Assembly: GCF_000720635.1 (NCBI RefSeq)
Contig: NZ_JOCF01000004.1
Coordinates: 134,572 to 198,571 of the forward strand
Source of the DNA: Streptomyces sp. NRRL WC-3742
GTDB lineage: Bacteria; Actinomycetota; Actinomycetes; Streptomycetales; Streptomycetaceae
Reading direction: 5' to 3'
Length of the DNA stretch: 64,000 bases
Shown here: one piece after another, positions 1 through 8,451 of the stretch
Position numbering within the stretch: the stretch's first letter is position 1
Layout: every line of letters begins with the position of its first letter
Translations under genes and position numbers: made by a program
The notes under the pieces: model-generated
The model's input: the letters and a program-made list of their open reading frames with translations, nothing else
What the model was told of the DNA's origin: nothing
Databases searched by the model: none

Positions 1-971
1 GCGATGCCGCCGTTCGGGGAGCGAAGCCCGAGCGGGGCCAGGTGGCCGACCTCGGGCCGGAAGCCCGTCGCCCAGACGATCGCGTCCACGGCCAACTCCT
101 CCTCGCCCCAGACCGCCCCGTGCTCGGTGAGCCGGTCGAACATCGGCCGGCGGTTCAGCGCGCCCAGTTCCTCGGCCCGCCGGTAGGCGACGGAGGGGCC
201 GAGCCCCGTCACGCTCACCACGCTGAGCGCCGGCAGCCCCTGCCGGACCCTCTCCTCGACCTTGGACACCACCGCGCGCCCGTACTCCGGGGTGAAGGGC
301 CCCTCGTGGTAGACGGGCTCGGAGCGGGTGGCCCAGACCGTCTCGCCGACCGCCGCCACCTCCGACAGCACCTGGATCGCCGAGGCGCCCCCGCCGACCA
401 CCAGCACGCGCCGGCCCGCGAACTCCTCGGGGCCCCGGTAGTCGGCGTAGTGCAGCTGGCGGCCGGTGAAGCGGCCCGGGTAGTGGGGGAGGAAGGGCCG
501 GGTCCAGGTGCCGGTCGCGTTGATCAGCGCGCGGGTGGACCAGACTCCCTGGTCGGTCTCGACAAGCAGCCGCGAGTCGGGGCGCTCGGACTCGGCACGT
601 ACGGCGCGCACCGTGACGGGGCGCACGACGGGGAGCGCGTGCCGCGCCTCGTACGCCGCGAAGTACCCCGGCACCACCTCGCGCGCGGGGGCTCCGAGGT
701 CCGGCGGCGGCAGTTCGGCGTCCGGGAGGTCGTGGAAGCCGTGCACGGTGGCCATCCGCAGCGAGGGCGAGCGGTGCGCCCAGGCCCCGCCGGGCGCCTC
801 CCCGGCGTCCAGTACGACGAATCCGCCGGTGCCCGCGCCCCCGTCGGCGCCCGGCCGGTACGGGGCGAAGCCGCGCCGGCGCAGGTGGTACGCGGCGGAC
901 AGGCCCGCCTGGCCGGCGCCCACCACGACGACGTCCACCCGACCCAAGGTGATTGAACCGTGAACAGCCAT
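1..971 (-). CDS. FAD-dependent oxidoreductase (flavin monooxygenase-like), 3' end outside window
   Basis: At least 323 codons are visible; the C-terminus lies beyond the left edge. The N-terminus carries a dinucleotide-binding Rossmann motif (VVVVGAGQAGLSAAYHL, about residues 14-30) for FAD. A second one (VVGGGASAIQVL) near the middle is the probable NAD(P)H site. Between them FTGRQLHYADY resembles the FxGxxxHxxxW/Y fingerprint of class B flavoprotein monooxygenases, and WATGFRP is the C-terminal ATG motif of the fold. The substrate cannot be told. ATG at 971 puts the Rossmann motif at the usual distance from the N-terminus, but no strong ribosome site precedes it. It is transcribed leftward, away from the YbjQ gene. 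Confidence 0.85.
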   Translation of the reverse strand, partial: MAVHGSITLGRVDVVVVGAGQAGLSAAYHLRRRGFAPYRPGADGGAGTGGFVVLDAGEAPGGAWAHRSPSLRMATVHGFHDLPDAELPPPDLGAPAREVVPGYFAAYEARHALPVVRPVTVRAVRAESERPDSRLLVETDQGVWSTRALINATGTWTRPFLPHYPGRFTGRQLHYADYRGPEEFAGRRVLVVGGGASAIQVLSEVAAVGETVWATRSEPVYHEGPFTPEYGRAVVSKVEERVRQGLPALSVVSVTGLGPSVAYRRAEELGALNRRPMFDRLTEHGAVWGEEELAVDAIVWATGFRPEVGHLAPLGLRSPNGGI

Positions 972-989
972 GCCCCGGGGAACCGCGAC

Positions 990-1015
990 GGCCCGGCGGA
1001 TGTTCCCGCCGGGCC
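990..1015 (-). terminator. Stem-loop terminator candidate
   Basis: A perfect 10-bp inverted repeat (GGCCCGGCGG, loop ATGTTC, CCGCCGGGCC) lies about 75 bp past the stop of the leftward YbjQ gene and just before the start of the next leftward gene. There is no U-tract, which is common for actinomycete terminators. Confidence 0.55.
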
Positions 1016-1026
1016 GCCCGTGCTTC

Positions 1027-1072
1027 CCGCCCGCCCGCCCGCCCGTCCGTACGTCCGCCCGTACGTCCGTAC
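1027..1072. repeat. Short tandem CCCG / CCGTACGT repeats
   Basis: Runs of CCCG followed by several CGTACGT-containing units fill the gap between the YbjQ stop and the stem-loop. The same TGCTTC word sits on both sides. No gene or regulatory role is apparent. Confidence 0.6.
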
Positions 1073-1090
1073 GTGCTTCGCGTGCGTCGA

Positions 1091-1462
1091 TCAGGCGGTG
1101 CGGGAGATCACCGCGGCCGTGCCGTAGGCGCAGACCTCCGTGCCCACGTCCGCCGCCTCCGTCACGTCGAAACGCATCATCAGGACGGCGTTGCCGCCGC
1201 GCGCCTTGGTCTGCTCGATCAGCCGCTGCATCGCCTCGTTGCGGCTCTCGACCAGCGTCTTCGTCAGACCGCGCAGCTCACCGCCGATCAGCGACTTGAG
1301 GCCCGCGCCGATCTGGCTGCCGATGTGGCGGCTGCGCACGGTCAGGCCGAAGACCTCGCCGATGATGTGGTCGACCTTGTAACCGGGGACGTCGTTGGTG
1401 GTCACGACCAGGACGTCCGCGTTCGGATGCTGCCCGCCGCCGTACTCGTTGATGTCTGCCAT
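1091..1462 (-). CDS. YbjQ/UPF0145 family protein
   Basis: A 123-residue single-domain protein of the YbjQ (UPF0145) family. Visible signatures are LVVTTNDVPGYKVDHIIGEV at the start of the domain, then GLTVRSRHIGSQI, a central ESRNEAMQRLIEQTKARGGN helix and a closing CAYGTAAV strand. Members form pentamers and are often called heavy-metal-binding domain proteins, but their function is not established. The ATG at 1462 is preceded by GGGGG. A second in-frame ATG at 1471 would add MGA, and longer in-frame extensions lack family similarity. It is probably monocistronic, ending at the hairpin at 990-1015. Confidence 0.85.
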   Translation of the reverse strand: MADINEYGGGQHPNADVLVVTTNDVPGYKVDHIIGEVFGLTVRSRHIGSQIGAGLKSLIGGELRGLTKTLVESRNEAMQRLIEQTKARGGNAVLMMRFDVTEAADVGTEVCAYGTAAVISRTA

Positions 1463-1586
1463 GGCCCCCATCCTGCCCCTGTCGTGCGTCCGAGTGACAC
1501 AGGCGTGGCCGGACCGTGGCCGAGAAGCCTCCCGCAAGCCTGTCCGGACCGGTGATCGGACGCCCGAAAGGCCGTACCGTAGCCCC

Positions 1587-2534
1587 ATGGGCGAGCGAAG
1601 CGATCATCCACAGGGACCGGGCGCGGCGGAGCACCCGGGCGACCCCGGCGACTCCGGAGCACCGGAGGTCGAGGCGACGGTGGTGCTGGGCCTGCGGATC
1701 ACCGACTGGCCCGCCCTGCGGGCCGCCGCGATCCGGGCCGTCGAGGACCTGGACTTCGGCGGCGTCGACCCGGCCGGGCAGCGCCGCGAACTGCTGCGCG
1801 AGGTCTCCGAGGACGCCAACGCGGCCCTCGGCGCCCTGCTGCACCCGGACCGGCTGGTGGCGACCCTCCCCGGCGTCGAGGCCACCGGCGGCACGCTGGA
1901 GATCAGCGTCACCGAGGACTTCACGCCGGACTTCGCCGAACTCTTCCCGCTGGAGGGCGACGAGGAGGACGGCGGCGCCGGAGCCGACTGGACCCTCACC
2001 CCGCGCACCGCCTGCCTCCTCCACGCCCAGCTCCTCGGCCTCGCCGACGCCGCGTACGACGACCTCGAGGAACACGGCGACGACCCGGTCTCCGACGAGG
2101 ACGACGCCGACTGGACGGTCTTCTCCCGCCTGCCCAAGCGCACCTGGACGCTGCACCGCTCCTGGCGCCGCGCCATGGCCCGGGCCTACGACGACCTCGC
2201 CGACGACCTCTCCCTCGGCGAATGGCCGCTGCCGCGCTGCCTCGCCGACGAGATCGCGCTGCGGATGGCGCTGCTGGACGCCCGGGCCCTGCTCGGCGCG
2301 CAGCCCGAATCGGTGGCCGACATGATGGGCGACCTGCCGGCCGACCTGTACGACTACGACTGGGACGGCTGCCACGACGAGCTGTTCGGCGTGTACGGCC
2401 CGGACGACGGCGACCCGGAACTGGCCGCCGAACAGCGCACCGAGGCGCTGCTGGCGGCCACCCACCCCGAGGGCTGGTTCCTGATGTACGAGGACGCGGA
2501 GGAGCGCGACCCCCAGCGCGGCTTCCGCCGCTGA
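1587..2534 (+). CDS. Conserved-looking acidic protein of unknown function
   Basis: 315 residues, soluble, strongly acidic, with no signal peptide or membrane segment. I do not recognise a family. Notable stretches are an acidic loop (EGDEEDGGAGADW), an aromatic-acid segment (DLYDYDWDGCHDELFGVY) and a central helical part rich in Trp and Arg. A TACCGT hexamer 6 bp upstream of the ATG fits a -10 box of a leaderless transcript, and no ribosome site is visible. Codon use is normal for this genome. It could be a regulatory or toxin-antitoxin-like helper, but nothing in the sequence decides it. Confidence 0.7.
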   Translation: MGERSDHPQGPGAAEHPGDPGDSGAPEVEATVVLGLRITDWPALRAAAIRAVEDLDFGGVDPAGQRRELLREVSEDANAALGALLHPDRLVATLPGVEATGGTLEISVTEDFTPDFAELFPLEGDEEDGGAGADWTLTPRTACLLHAQLLGLADAAYDDLEEHGDDPVSDEDDADWTVFSRLPKRTWTLHRSWRRAMARAYDDLADDLSLGEWPLPRCLADEIALRMALLDARALLGAQPESVADMMGDLPADLYDYDWDGCHDELFGVYGPDDGDPELAAEQRTEALLAATHPEGWFLMYEDAEERDPQRGFRR

Positions 2535-2652
2535 ACCGTGGCGGTGGCTGCGGCGGTGCTGTGGTGACGGACGGGGTTGCGGCTCTGGTCGCGGCTGGGG
2601 TGACGGCCGGGGCGGAAGCGGCCCGGGTGGGGCGGGCTGGCATGCTGGACGG

Positions 2653-3411
2653 GTGACTTCTCCGTTCGACACCCCCGCCTCCGACGCCCGCTCCGACGAC
2701 CGGGACGACCCCCGCTCCGACGACCGGGACGAGCTGCCGCAGTACGTCCTCCCGCTGGTCGTCCGGCTGGAGAAGGCCACGCCGCCCGGGCGTACGGACG
2801 CCCTGGAGACCTCGGCGCGGGCGGTGCTGACCCTGCTCTCCGACCCCAGGGTGACCGAGCCGGACGGGGAGTGGGCCGAGCGGGTCGCGGCCTGGGAGGA
2901 CGCCCGGATCCGCAAGGTGGTCCGCCGCGCCCGGGGCGGCGAGTGGCGCCGCGCGGGCGAACTGCCGGGCCTCACCGTGCAGGGCCGCGAAGCGGAGGTG
3001 CGGGTCTACCCCCCGATCCCGCTGGACGGCTGGCCCAAGGACCTCGCCAAGCTCCAGGTCTCCGGTACGGACCTGGAGGAGACCACCGAGCCCCCCACCC
3101 CCGACCCGGACCTCCCGGTGCTGTGGCTCAACCCCCGACTGGAGATGAGCGCGGGCAAGACCATGGCCCAGACCGGCCACGCCGCCCAACTGGCCTGGTG
3201 GCGCCTGGACGACACCCAGCGCAAGGACTGGGCCGAGTCCGGCTTCCCCCTCGCCGTCCGCACCGCTTCCCCGGACCACTGGGCCGACCTGGTCACGAGC
3301 GACCTCCCGGTCGTCCACGACGCGGGCTTCACCGAGATCGCCCCGGGCCCGACCGTCGCAGTCGAAGGCGGCACGCGCTACTGCCCCCTCCCGCGCCTGC
3401 GACGCAGGTGA
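2653..3411 (+). CDS. Peptidyl-tRNA hydrolase II (Pth2) domain protein
   Basis: 252 residues with a GTG start. The first 150 residues are a variable helical region containing an acidic Asp/Arg-rich head. The last 100 residues carry a Pth2-like (bacterial PTRHD) domain: the MSAGKTMAQTGHAAQLA helix corresponds to the KMxxGKxAAQxxHAa signature, and TEIAPGPTVAVEG matches the conserved TxxxPGpxT turn. Pth2 enzymes release peptides from peptidyl-tRNA, but standalone bacterial members are poorly characterised, and the long N-terminal extension is unusual. The stop codon lies inside the first unit of the downstream 7-bp array, convergent with the ABC permease gene. Confidence 0.75.
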   Translation: MTSPFDTPASDARSDDRDDPRSDDRDELPQYVLPLVVRLEKATPPGRTDALETSARAVLTLLSDPRVTEPDGEWAERVAAWEDARIRKVVRRARGGEWRRAGELPGLTVQGREAEVRVYPPIPLDGWPKDLAKLQVSGTDLEETTEPPTPDPDLPVLWLNPRLEMSAGKTMAQTGHAAQLAWWRLDDTQRKDWAESGFPLAVRTASPDHWADLVTSDLPVVHDAGFTEIAPGPTVAVEGGTRYCPLPRLRRR

Positions 3412-3488
3412 CAGCGAACGGATGACAGATGGCGAAATCTGTCATCCGTTCGCTGTCGGTTGTCAGCTTTCAGCTGTCACCTGTCAGG
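3405..3488. repeat. Degenerate 7-bp-periodic array (copy A)
   Basis: About 12 consecutive heptamers of the type CRGNNRA (left arm) turning into its complement TGTCNNC (right arm). The first unit, CAGGTGA, contains the stop of the Pth2 gene. The last, TGTCAGG, contains the stop of the ABC permease on the other strand. The perfect hairpin at 3410-3457 is its centre. Confidence 0.75.
3410..3457. terminator. Bidirectional hairpin, dispersed family (copy A)
   Basis: A perfect 21-bp inverted repeat with loop GGCGAA between two convergent genes. It is one of five related hairpins in the window; its arms contain CAGCGAACGGATGACAGAT and the reverse complement. It is very likely a bidirectional transcription terminator. 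Confidence 0.8.
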
Positions 3489-4227
3489 CCACCTCGCGGC
3501 GCCGGATGGCGCGCAGGCCGCCGTAGACCGCTGCCGCTGTCCACAGGGCCATGATCAACAGGCCCGTCCAGTGGCCGTAGTGGATGTCCGGGTCCGTCTG
3601 CAGGTGGGTCGCGTAGAGGCCGGCGCGGTCGGGGAGGAACTGGCCGATCTCGCGGACGCCCGGGATGGCGGCCAGCCAGGTGGTGCCGAGGAAGACCATG
3701 GGGGCGATCAGACCGAGGGCGGCGCTGAAGTTGCCCAGCATGGTGGTCAGTCCGAGGCAGAGCAGGACCAGGAGGGGGTGGTAGAGCGCCCCGGCGAGGA
3801 AGGCGCGGGTCAGACCGGGGGTGGAAAGGTCCAGGCCCGTGGTGCCTGCGACGGCGAGGAAGCAGCCGGTGGCCGTGGCCAGTCCGAGGAGCAGGCCCAG
3901 GGTGGCGCCAAGGGCGAGCTTGGCGCCGTAGAGCCGGGTGCGCCGGGGGACGGCTGTGAGTGAGGTGGCGATCATCCCGGTGTTGAACTCCTGCCCGATC
4001 AGCAGGACTCCGAGGCAGGCCACCGCGACGTGGCCGAAGAGCAGTCCGTAGTAGAGCGCCAACCCCTGGTCCCGGAGGAGCGATTGGTCGGCGTGGCCGT
4101 AGGCGGCGTTCACGGCGGCGGTGATGCCGACGGTCAGGACCAGTGCGACCGGAGGGGCCGCCCACTGCGAGGGCAGGGTGGTGAACTTGATCCGTTCGGC
4201 GCGCAGGGCGGCGGCGGTCGGGCGCAT
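3484..4227 (-). CDS. ABC-2 type transporter permease
   Basis: 247 residues with about six hydrophobic segments, for example VALVLTVGITAAV, LLFGHVAVACLGVLLIGQEF and LLIMALWTAAAVYGG. The pattern of an N-terminal ALRAERIKFTTLPSQW segment, an IGQEFNTGMIATSL loop and a final helix is that of ABC-2 permeases from actinomycete drug or peptide exporters. It starts 10 bp after the ATP-binding subunit gene and forms a two-gene operon with it. Substrate unknown; the divergent two-component system suggests inducible efflux. Confidence 0.9.
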   Translation of the reverse strand: MRPTAAALRAERIKFTTLPSQWAAPPVALVLTVGITAAVNAAYGHADQSLLRDQGLALYYGLLFGHVAVACLGVLLIGQEFNTGMIATSLTAVPRRTRLYGAKLALGATLGLLLGLATATGCFLAVAGTTGLDLSTPGLTRAFLAGALYHPLLVLLCLGLTTMLGNFSAALGLIAPMVFLGTTWLAAIPGVREIGQFLPDRAGLYATHLQTDPDIHYGHWTGLLIMALWTAAAVYGGLRAIRRREVA

Positions 4228-4237
4228 GTCGGTGCTC

Positions 4238-5170
4238 CTAGCTTCGGGCGGGGGTGGCGGGTTCGGCGGCGCGGTACTCGACGCTGTCGGCGGTCATCCG
4301 CATGAACGCCTCCTCCAGCGAGTCCCGGTGGACGGCGATCTCGTACAGCACCACGCCGTGTTCGGCGGCGAGCGCGGCGATCCGCTCGGGTGGGGCACCC
4401 GTCACCTCCCAGGCGCCGTCCTCGGCCGGGGCGGCCTCCAGGTCGCGGCCGGCGCGGCGGAACAGGGCAGCCAGCCTGGCCGGGTCGACGGCGCGCACGC
4501 GGACGCGGGTACGGCCGTGGCGGTCGATGAACTCGGAGGTGGCCGCGTCCGCGAGCAGCCGGCCCCGGCCGATGACCACCAAGTGGTCGGCGGTGAGCGC
4601 CATTTCGCTCATCAGGTGGGAGGAGACCAGCACCGCCCTTTCCTCGGCGGCGAGTTGGCGCAGCAGGGTGCGGATCCACCGGATGCCCTCCGGGTCCAGG
4701 CCGTTGACCGGCTCGTCCAGCAGGAGCACCGGCGGGTCTCCGAGCAGGGCCGCGGCCACGCCGAGGCGCTGGCGCATGCCGAGCGAGAAGCCGCGCACGC
4801 GCCGCCCGGCGGCGTCCGTCAGGCCGACCTGGTCGAGGACTTCGCCCACCCGGCGCTCCGGCAGGCCGTTGCTCGCGGCCAGCCAGCGCAGGTGGCCGCG
4901 CGCCGTGCGCCCGCCGTGCAGCGCGTGGGCGTCCAGCAGGGAGCCCACCCGCCGTAGCGGGCAGTCGAGTTCGGCGTACCGGCGGCCGTCGACCAGGGCC
5001 TGTCCGGCGGTGGGCCGGTCGAGGCCCAGGAGCAGGCGCAGGGTGGTGCTCTTGCCGGCGCCGTTGGGGCCGAGGAAGCCGGTCACCAGGCCCGGCCGCA
5101 CGTCGAAGGTGAGGTCGTCGACGACGCGCCGGCCGTCGTACACCTTGGTCAGGCTCCTGATCTCGATCAC
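4238..5170 (-). CDS. ABC transporter ATP-binding protein
   Basis: 310 residues. Walker A GPNGAGKST, signature GFSLGMRQRLG, Walker B LLLDEPVNGLDP and the H-loop SSHLMSEM are all present, so the ATPase is intact. The C-terminal 90 residues resemble the accessory domain common in ABC-2 exporters of antibiotics or antimicrobial peptides. GTG at 5170 is preceded by GAAGGAG at good spacing, and longer in-frame starts lack this. It pairs with the permease just downstream. Transcribed divergently from a sensor kinase gene, so it is a likely target of that two-component system. Confidence 0.92.
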   Translation of the reverse strand: MIEIRSLTKVYDGRRVVDDLTFDVRPGLVTGFLGPNGAGKSTTLRLLLGLDRPTAGQALVDGRRYAELDCPLRRVGSLLDAHALHGGRTARGHLRWLAASNGLPERRVGEVLDQVGLTDAAGRRVRGFSLGMRQRLGVAAALLGDPPVLLLDEPVNGLDPEGIRWIRTLLRQLAAEERAVLVSSHLMSEMALTADHLVVIGRGRLLADAATSEFIDRHGRTRVRVRAVDPARLAALFRRAGRDLEAAPAEDGAWEVTGAPPERIAALAAEHGVVLYEIAVHRDSLEEAFMRMTADSVEYRAAEPATPARS

Positions 5171-5319
5171 GTCTGGGCTCCTTCGCGTTCGCCCCGCCGG
5201 TTGTCGTCGGTGACAAGTCCACCGGAGCGGCGCCGCGGGCACATCCCGCTGCGGCGGGGACGGGCCCTCCCTCTCGGGAGGGAGGCCGGGATGTTCGCTG
5301 ACCTGGCAGGATGGGTCGC

Positions 5320-6519
5320 ATGTCCAAGATCGTCGCGCCGCTGCTGGCGGGCACCACCTACGCCCGCCTCCTGCACCTGCTGGTCGGCTGGATCTTCGCG
5401 GGCGTGGTGCTGATGATCTACCCGGGCACGTACGACAAGGGCCTCGGCGAGATCCTGACGAAGAGCGCCGCCGTGGACGTCGTGCTGCTCGCGCTGGTCT
5501 CGCTCGTCCCCGCGGCGCGGCGCGCCGAGGGCGTGCAGGCGCGGCTGCTGCTCGTGCCCGAGCGCGAGGAGGACATCGGGGCGGAGCCGTCCCGGAGTTG
5601 GGCGGACCGGCGGCGTACGGCGGGCTGGCTGATCGGGCGGGTGGTGCTCGGATCGGCGGTCGGCTTCGCCCTGGCCTTCGGACTGCCCGCCGTGTACCAG
5701 CTGTTGACCGGCGCCGGCGGGTGGTGGGCGCTGCCGTTCGCGCCGCTGCTCCTGCTCGGCTGCGGATGGCTGGTCGTCGGGGCGGGGCGCCTTCAACTCG
5801 CCATGGCCGTCGCCCTGCTGGGACCGTCCCCGGCCGAGCGCCTGGCGGAGGCGGAGCTGCGCGCCGAACGGCTGCTGGAGCGCAACCGGTTGGCCCGCGA
5901 GCTGCACGACTCGATCGGCCACGCCCTGACGGTGACGGTCGTCCAGGCCGGGGCGGCGCGCGAGGTCGGCGATCCGGCCTTCGCCGCCCGGGCGCTCGAG
6001 GTCATCGAGGAGACCGGCCGCCGGGCCATGGAGGACCTCGAGCGCACCCTCGTCCTGCTGCGCGAGGCCCCGGCCGACGCAGGTGGCGGTGCCGCCGAGC
6101 AGCCCGGACTCGGGCAGCTGCCCGCGCTCTTCGACACCGTCCGCGCCGCCGGCAGCCCCGTCGACGCGAGGATCGAGGCCGCCGAGGGAGCGCTGCCCCG
6201 GGTGCTCTCGCGGGAGTCCTACCGGATCGTGCAGGAGGGCGTCACCAACGCGCTCAAGTACGCGCCGGGGGAGCGGGTCGAGGTGCGGATCGTTCTCAGG
6301 GACGGGCAGTTGGAGATGCGCTGCGCCAATCGGCTCCCGGGCGAGGGGAGTTCGGCGAGGGCGCACGGCAACTCGGGAGTTCGTAGGGGAGGAAAGGGTC
6401 TGCGCGGCATCCAGGAGCGTGCGGCCCTGCTCGGCGGGCGAGCAATGGCCGGGCCCTGCGAGGAGGGCGGTGGTCAGTGGGTGCTCGACGTGAGCCTGCC
6501 GCTGCACCTGGGCTCGTGA
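5320..6519 (+). CDS. Two-component sensor histidine kinase (NarL/HisKA_3 type)
   Basis: 399 residues. Four hydrophobic segments in the first 165 residues form a membrane input domain with no large extracellular loop. The dimerisation helix RNRLARELHDSIGHAL carries the phospho-acceptor His near residue 196, and the ATPase part has the N-box (IVQEGVTNALKYAP) and GKGLRGIQERA. Intramembrane-sensing kinases like this often respond to cell-wall antibiotics or peptides. The ATG at 5320 is preferred; an in-frame ATG at 5311 is possible. The cognate regulator starts 34 bp downstream, and an ABC-2 exporter operon is divergent. Confidence 0.9.
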   Translation: MSKIVAPLLAGTTYARLLHLLVGWIFAGVVLMIYPGTYDKGLGEILTKSAAVDVVLLALVSLVPAARRAEGVQARLLLVPEREEDIGAEPSRSWADRRRTAGWLIGRVVLGSAVGFALAFGLPAVYQLLTGAGGWWALPFAPLLLLGCGWLVVGAGRLQLAMAVALLGPSPAERLAEAELRAERLLERNRLARELHDSIGHALTVTVVQAGAAREVGDPAFAARALEVIEETGRRAMEDLERTLVLLREAPADAGGGAAEQPGLGQLPALFDTVRAAGSPVDARIEAAEGALPRVLSRESYRIVQEGVTNALKYAPGERVEVRIVLRDGQLEMRCANRLPGEGSSARAHGNSGVRRGGKGLRGIQERAALLGGRAMAGPCEEGGGQWVLDVSLPLHLGS

Positions 6520-6553
6520 CGGACGAACGCGACGGACGGGAAGAGGGCAACGG

Positions 6554-7219
6554 ATGACGACGACGATCCTGCTCGCCGACGACGAGGAACTGGTCAGGCT
6601 CGGCATCAGGGCCGTCCTGGAGGCGCAGCCCGACCTGACGGTGGTCGGCGAGGCCGCGGACGGCGCCGAGGCGCTCGCCCTCGCCCGTGCGCTGCGTCCG
6701 GACGTCGTGCTGATGGACGTCCGGATGCCGGTGCTGGACGGTCTCGCGGCCACCCGCGAACTGCTTCGCCCGGGGGCGCCGGGGGAGGGGCCGCCGAAGA
6801 TCCTCGTCGTCACCACCTTCGAGAACGACGACTACGTCTACGAGGCGTTGCGCGCGGGTGCGGACGGCTTCCTGCTCAAGCGCTCCCGCCCGGCCGAAAT
6901 CGCTCACGCCGTACGGCTGGTGGCGGCGGGGGAGTCGCTGCTCTTCCCGGCAGCGATCCGCCGGCTGTCGGCCGGTCACGGCAACCCGCAGGCCCGGGCG
7001 GCGATGGCCCGCGCGGCCCTGACCGAGCGCGAGGCGGAGGTGCTGCGACTGGTCGCGGGCGGCCTGAGCAACGGCGAGATCGCCGAGCGGCTGTACCTCG
7101 GCGTGCAGACGGTGAAGACGCACGTGAGCAGCGTGCTGGCGAAGCTCGGCGCGCGGGACCGTACCCAGGCGGTGATCGCCGCGTACGAGTCGGGCTTCGT
7201 CGAGCCTTCGGGCGACTGA
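6554..7219 (+). CDS. Two-component response regulator, NarL/LuxR family
   Basis: 221 residues. The receiver domain has the acidic pocket at DD (9-10), the phospho-acceptor D55 in VVLMDVRMP and the conserved Lys in GFLLKRS. The C-terminal LuxR helix-turn-helix is intact (LTEREAEVLRLVAGGLSNGEIAERL, then VQTVKTHVSSVLAKLG). It should be phosphorylated by the kinase encoded immediately upstream and control the divergent ABC exporter. The gene ends a few bases before the 7-bp array and hairpin shared with modC. Confidence 0.92.
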   Translation: MTTTILLADDEELVRLGIRAVLEAQPDLTVVGEAADGAEALALARALRPDVVLMDVRMPVLDGLAATRELLRPGAPGEGPPKILVVTTFENDDYVYEALRAGADGFLLKRSRPAEIAHAVRLVAAGESLLFPAAIRRLSAGHGNPQARAAMARAALTEREAEVLRLVAGGLSNGEIAERLYLGVQTVKTHVSSVLAKLGARDRTQAVIAAYESGFVEPSGD

Positions 7220-7229
7220 GAGCGCCGGA

Positions 7230-7341
7230 CAGCGCACGGCGAGCAGCGCACAAGGGACAACCGACAGCGAACGGATGACAGATGGTGAAATCTGTCATCC
7301 GTTCGCTGTTCGCTGTTCGTCGTTCGCCGTCCGGCGTCAGG
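7230..7341. repeat. Degenerate 7-bp-periodic array (copy B)
   Basis: Sixteen heptamers in unbroken phase. Left-arm units such as CAGCGCA, CAACCGA and CAGCGAA are followed by right-arm units such as CGTTCGC and TGTTCGC. The last unit, CGTCAGG, overlaps the stop codon of modC. The hairpin at 7264-7309 sits in the middle. Confidence 0.75.
7264..7309. terminator. Bidirectional hairpin, dispersed family (copy B)
   Basis: A perfect 20-bp inverted repeat, loop GGTGAA, between the convergent response-regulator and modC genes. The arm is identical to copy A over CAGCGAACGGATGACAGAT; the loop differs by one base. Confidence 0.8.
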
Positions 7342-8431
7342 CCGGGTACGCGTGGGTCTGGGTCGCCTTGACGGAGGCCCAGACCTCGGTACCCGGGGTC
7401 AGGCGTAGGTCCGCGACGGCGGCGGCGGTGAGGTCGGCGGCCATGGGGAGGGGGCCGGTAAGGTCGGCGCGGACCTGGTCGCCGTGGAGGTCGAGGCCCG
7501 TGACCTCGGCGGGCCACAGGTTGCGGGCGCTGGTCCGGGGGCGTTCGCGGTAGAGGGTGACGGCGGACGGGGGGAAGGCGACGAAGGCGGGGCCGGTCAG
7601 GTCCTCGGTGGTGGCGAGGACCGTGCCGTCCGGGAGGGTGACGTGGGGGCCGTCGGCGACGCCCTGGTAGAGGTTGAGGCCGACCAGGCGGGCGATGTAG
7701 TCGGTGCGCGGGCGGCGGGCGATCTCGGACGGGCTGCCGGACTGCACCTCGCGCCCCTCCTCGATCACCACCAGCCGGTCGGCCAGCACCATGGCGTCCA
7801 GCGGGTCGTGGGTCACCAGCACCGCGACCGCCTCGAACTCAGCTAGATGGCGCCGCAGTTCGGCCCGTACGTCCAGCCGGGTGCGGGCGTCCAGGGCGGC
7901 CAGCGGCTCGTCCAGCAGCAGCAGGCGCGGCCGCACCGCCAGCGCCCGGGCGAGTGCCACCCGCTGCGCCTGCCCGCCGGAGAGCCGGCCGGGGCGGACG
8001 GAGGCGTGCTCGGCCAGGCCGAGGCGTTCGAGCCAGGCGTGGGCCTCCGCGCGGGCCTCGCGCCTGGGGCGGCCCTGGCAGCGCGGGCCGAAGGCGACGT
8101 TGTCGAGGGCGCTGAGGTGGGGGAAGAGCAGGTAGTCCTGGAACACCACGCCGACCGGCCGCTCCTCGGCGGGGGCGCGCAGCCGCCGGGCGGGGGCCTC
8201 CAGCAGGCGTCCGTCCAGACTGAGGTGTCCGCCGGTGAGCGGCAGCAGTCCGGCGAGGGCGCGCAGGGCGGTGGACTTGCCGGCGCCGTTGGGGCCGAGC
8301 AGCGCGACGACCTCGCCGGGCTCGGCGGTGAGCGCGAGGTCGAGGGTGAACGCGGGCCGTTCCACCCGCAGTCGGGCGTCCAAGGCGGATACGGCCGGGA
8401 AGTCGGACACGGCGAGGGTCGAGGTGCTCAC
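7337..8431 (-). CDS. modC: Molybdate ABC transporter ATP-binding protein ModC
   Basis: 364 residues. The ATPase core has Walker A LLGPNGAGKST, signature LSGGQAQRVALARAL and Walker B LLLLDEPLAALD. It is followed by a C-terminal TOBE-like domain typical of ModC/CysA-class importers. It energises molybdate uptake for molybdopterin enzymes. GTG at 8431 has GGAGGAG upstream; the gene starts 20 bp after modB. It is the last gene of a modABC operon whose order and overlaps are canonical. Tungstate or thiosulfate cannot be excluded from the ATPase alone, but the ModA homologue argues for molybdate. Confidence 0.92.
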   Translation of the reverse strand: MSTSTLAVSDFPAVSALDARLRVERPAFTLDLALTAEPGEVVALLGPNGAGKSTALRALAGLLPLTGGHLSLDGRLLEAPARRLRAPAEERPVGVVFQDYLLFPHLSALDNVAFGPRCQGRPRREARAEAHAWLERLGLAEHASVRPGRLSGGQAQRVALARALAVRPRLLLLDEPLAALDARTRLDVRAELRRHLAEFEAVAVLVTHDPLDAMVLADRLVVIEEGREVQSGSPSEIARRPRTDYIARLVGLNLYQGVADGPHVTLPDGTVLATTEDLTGPAFVAFPPSAVTLYRERPRTSARNLWPAEVTGLDLHGDQVRADLTGPLPMAADLTAAAVADLRLTPGTEVWASVKATQTHAYPA

Positions 8432-8451
8432 CCGGCTCCTCCTCAGGGGCG

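Noticed and set aside
1278..2975. Minus-strand open frame of 565 codons across the unknown acidic gene
   Set aside because: Antisense high-GC artefact with Arg/Gly/Ala-rich translation; plus-strand frame has normal codon-position GC pattern.
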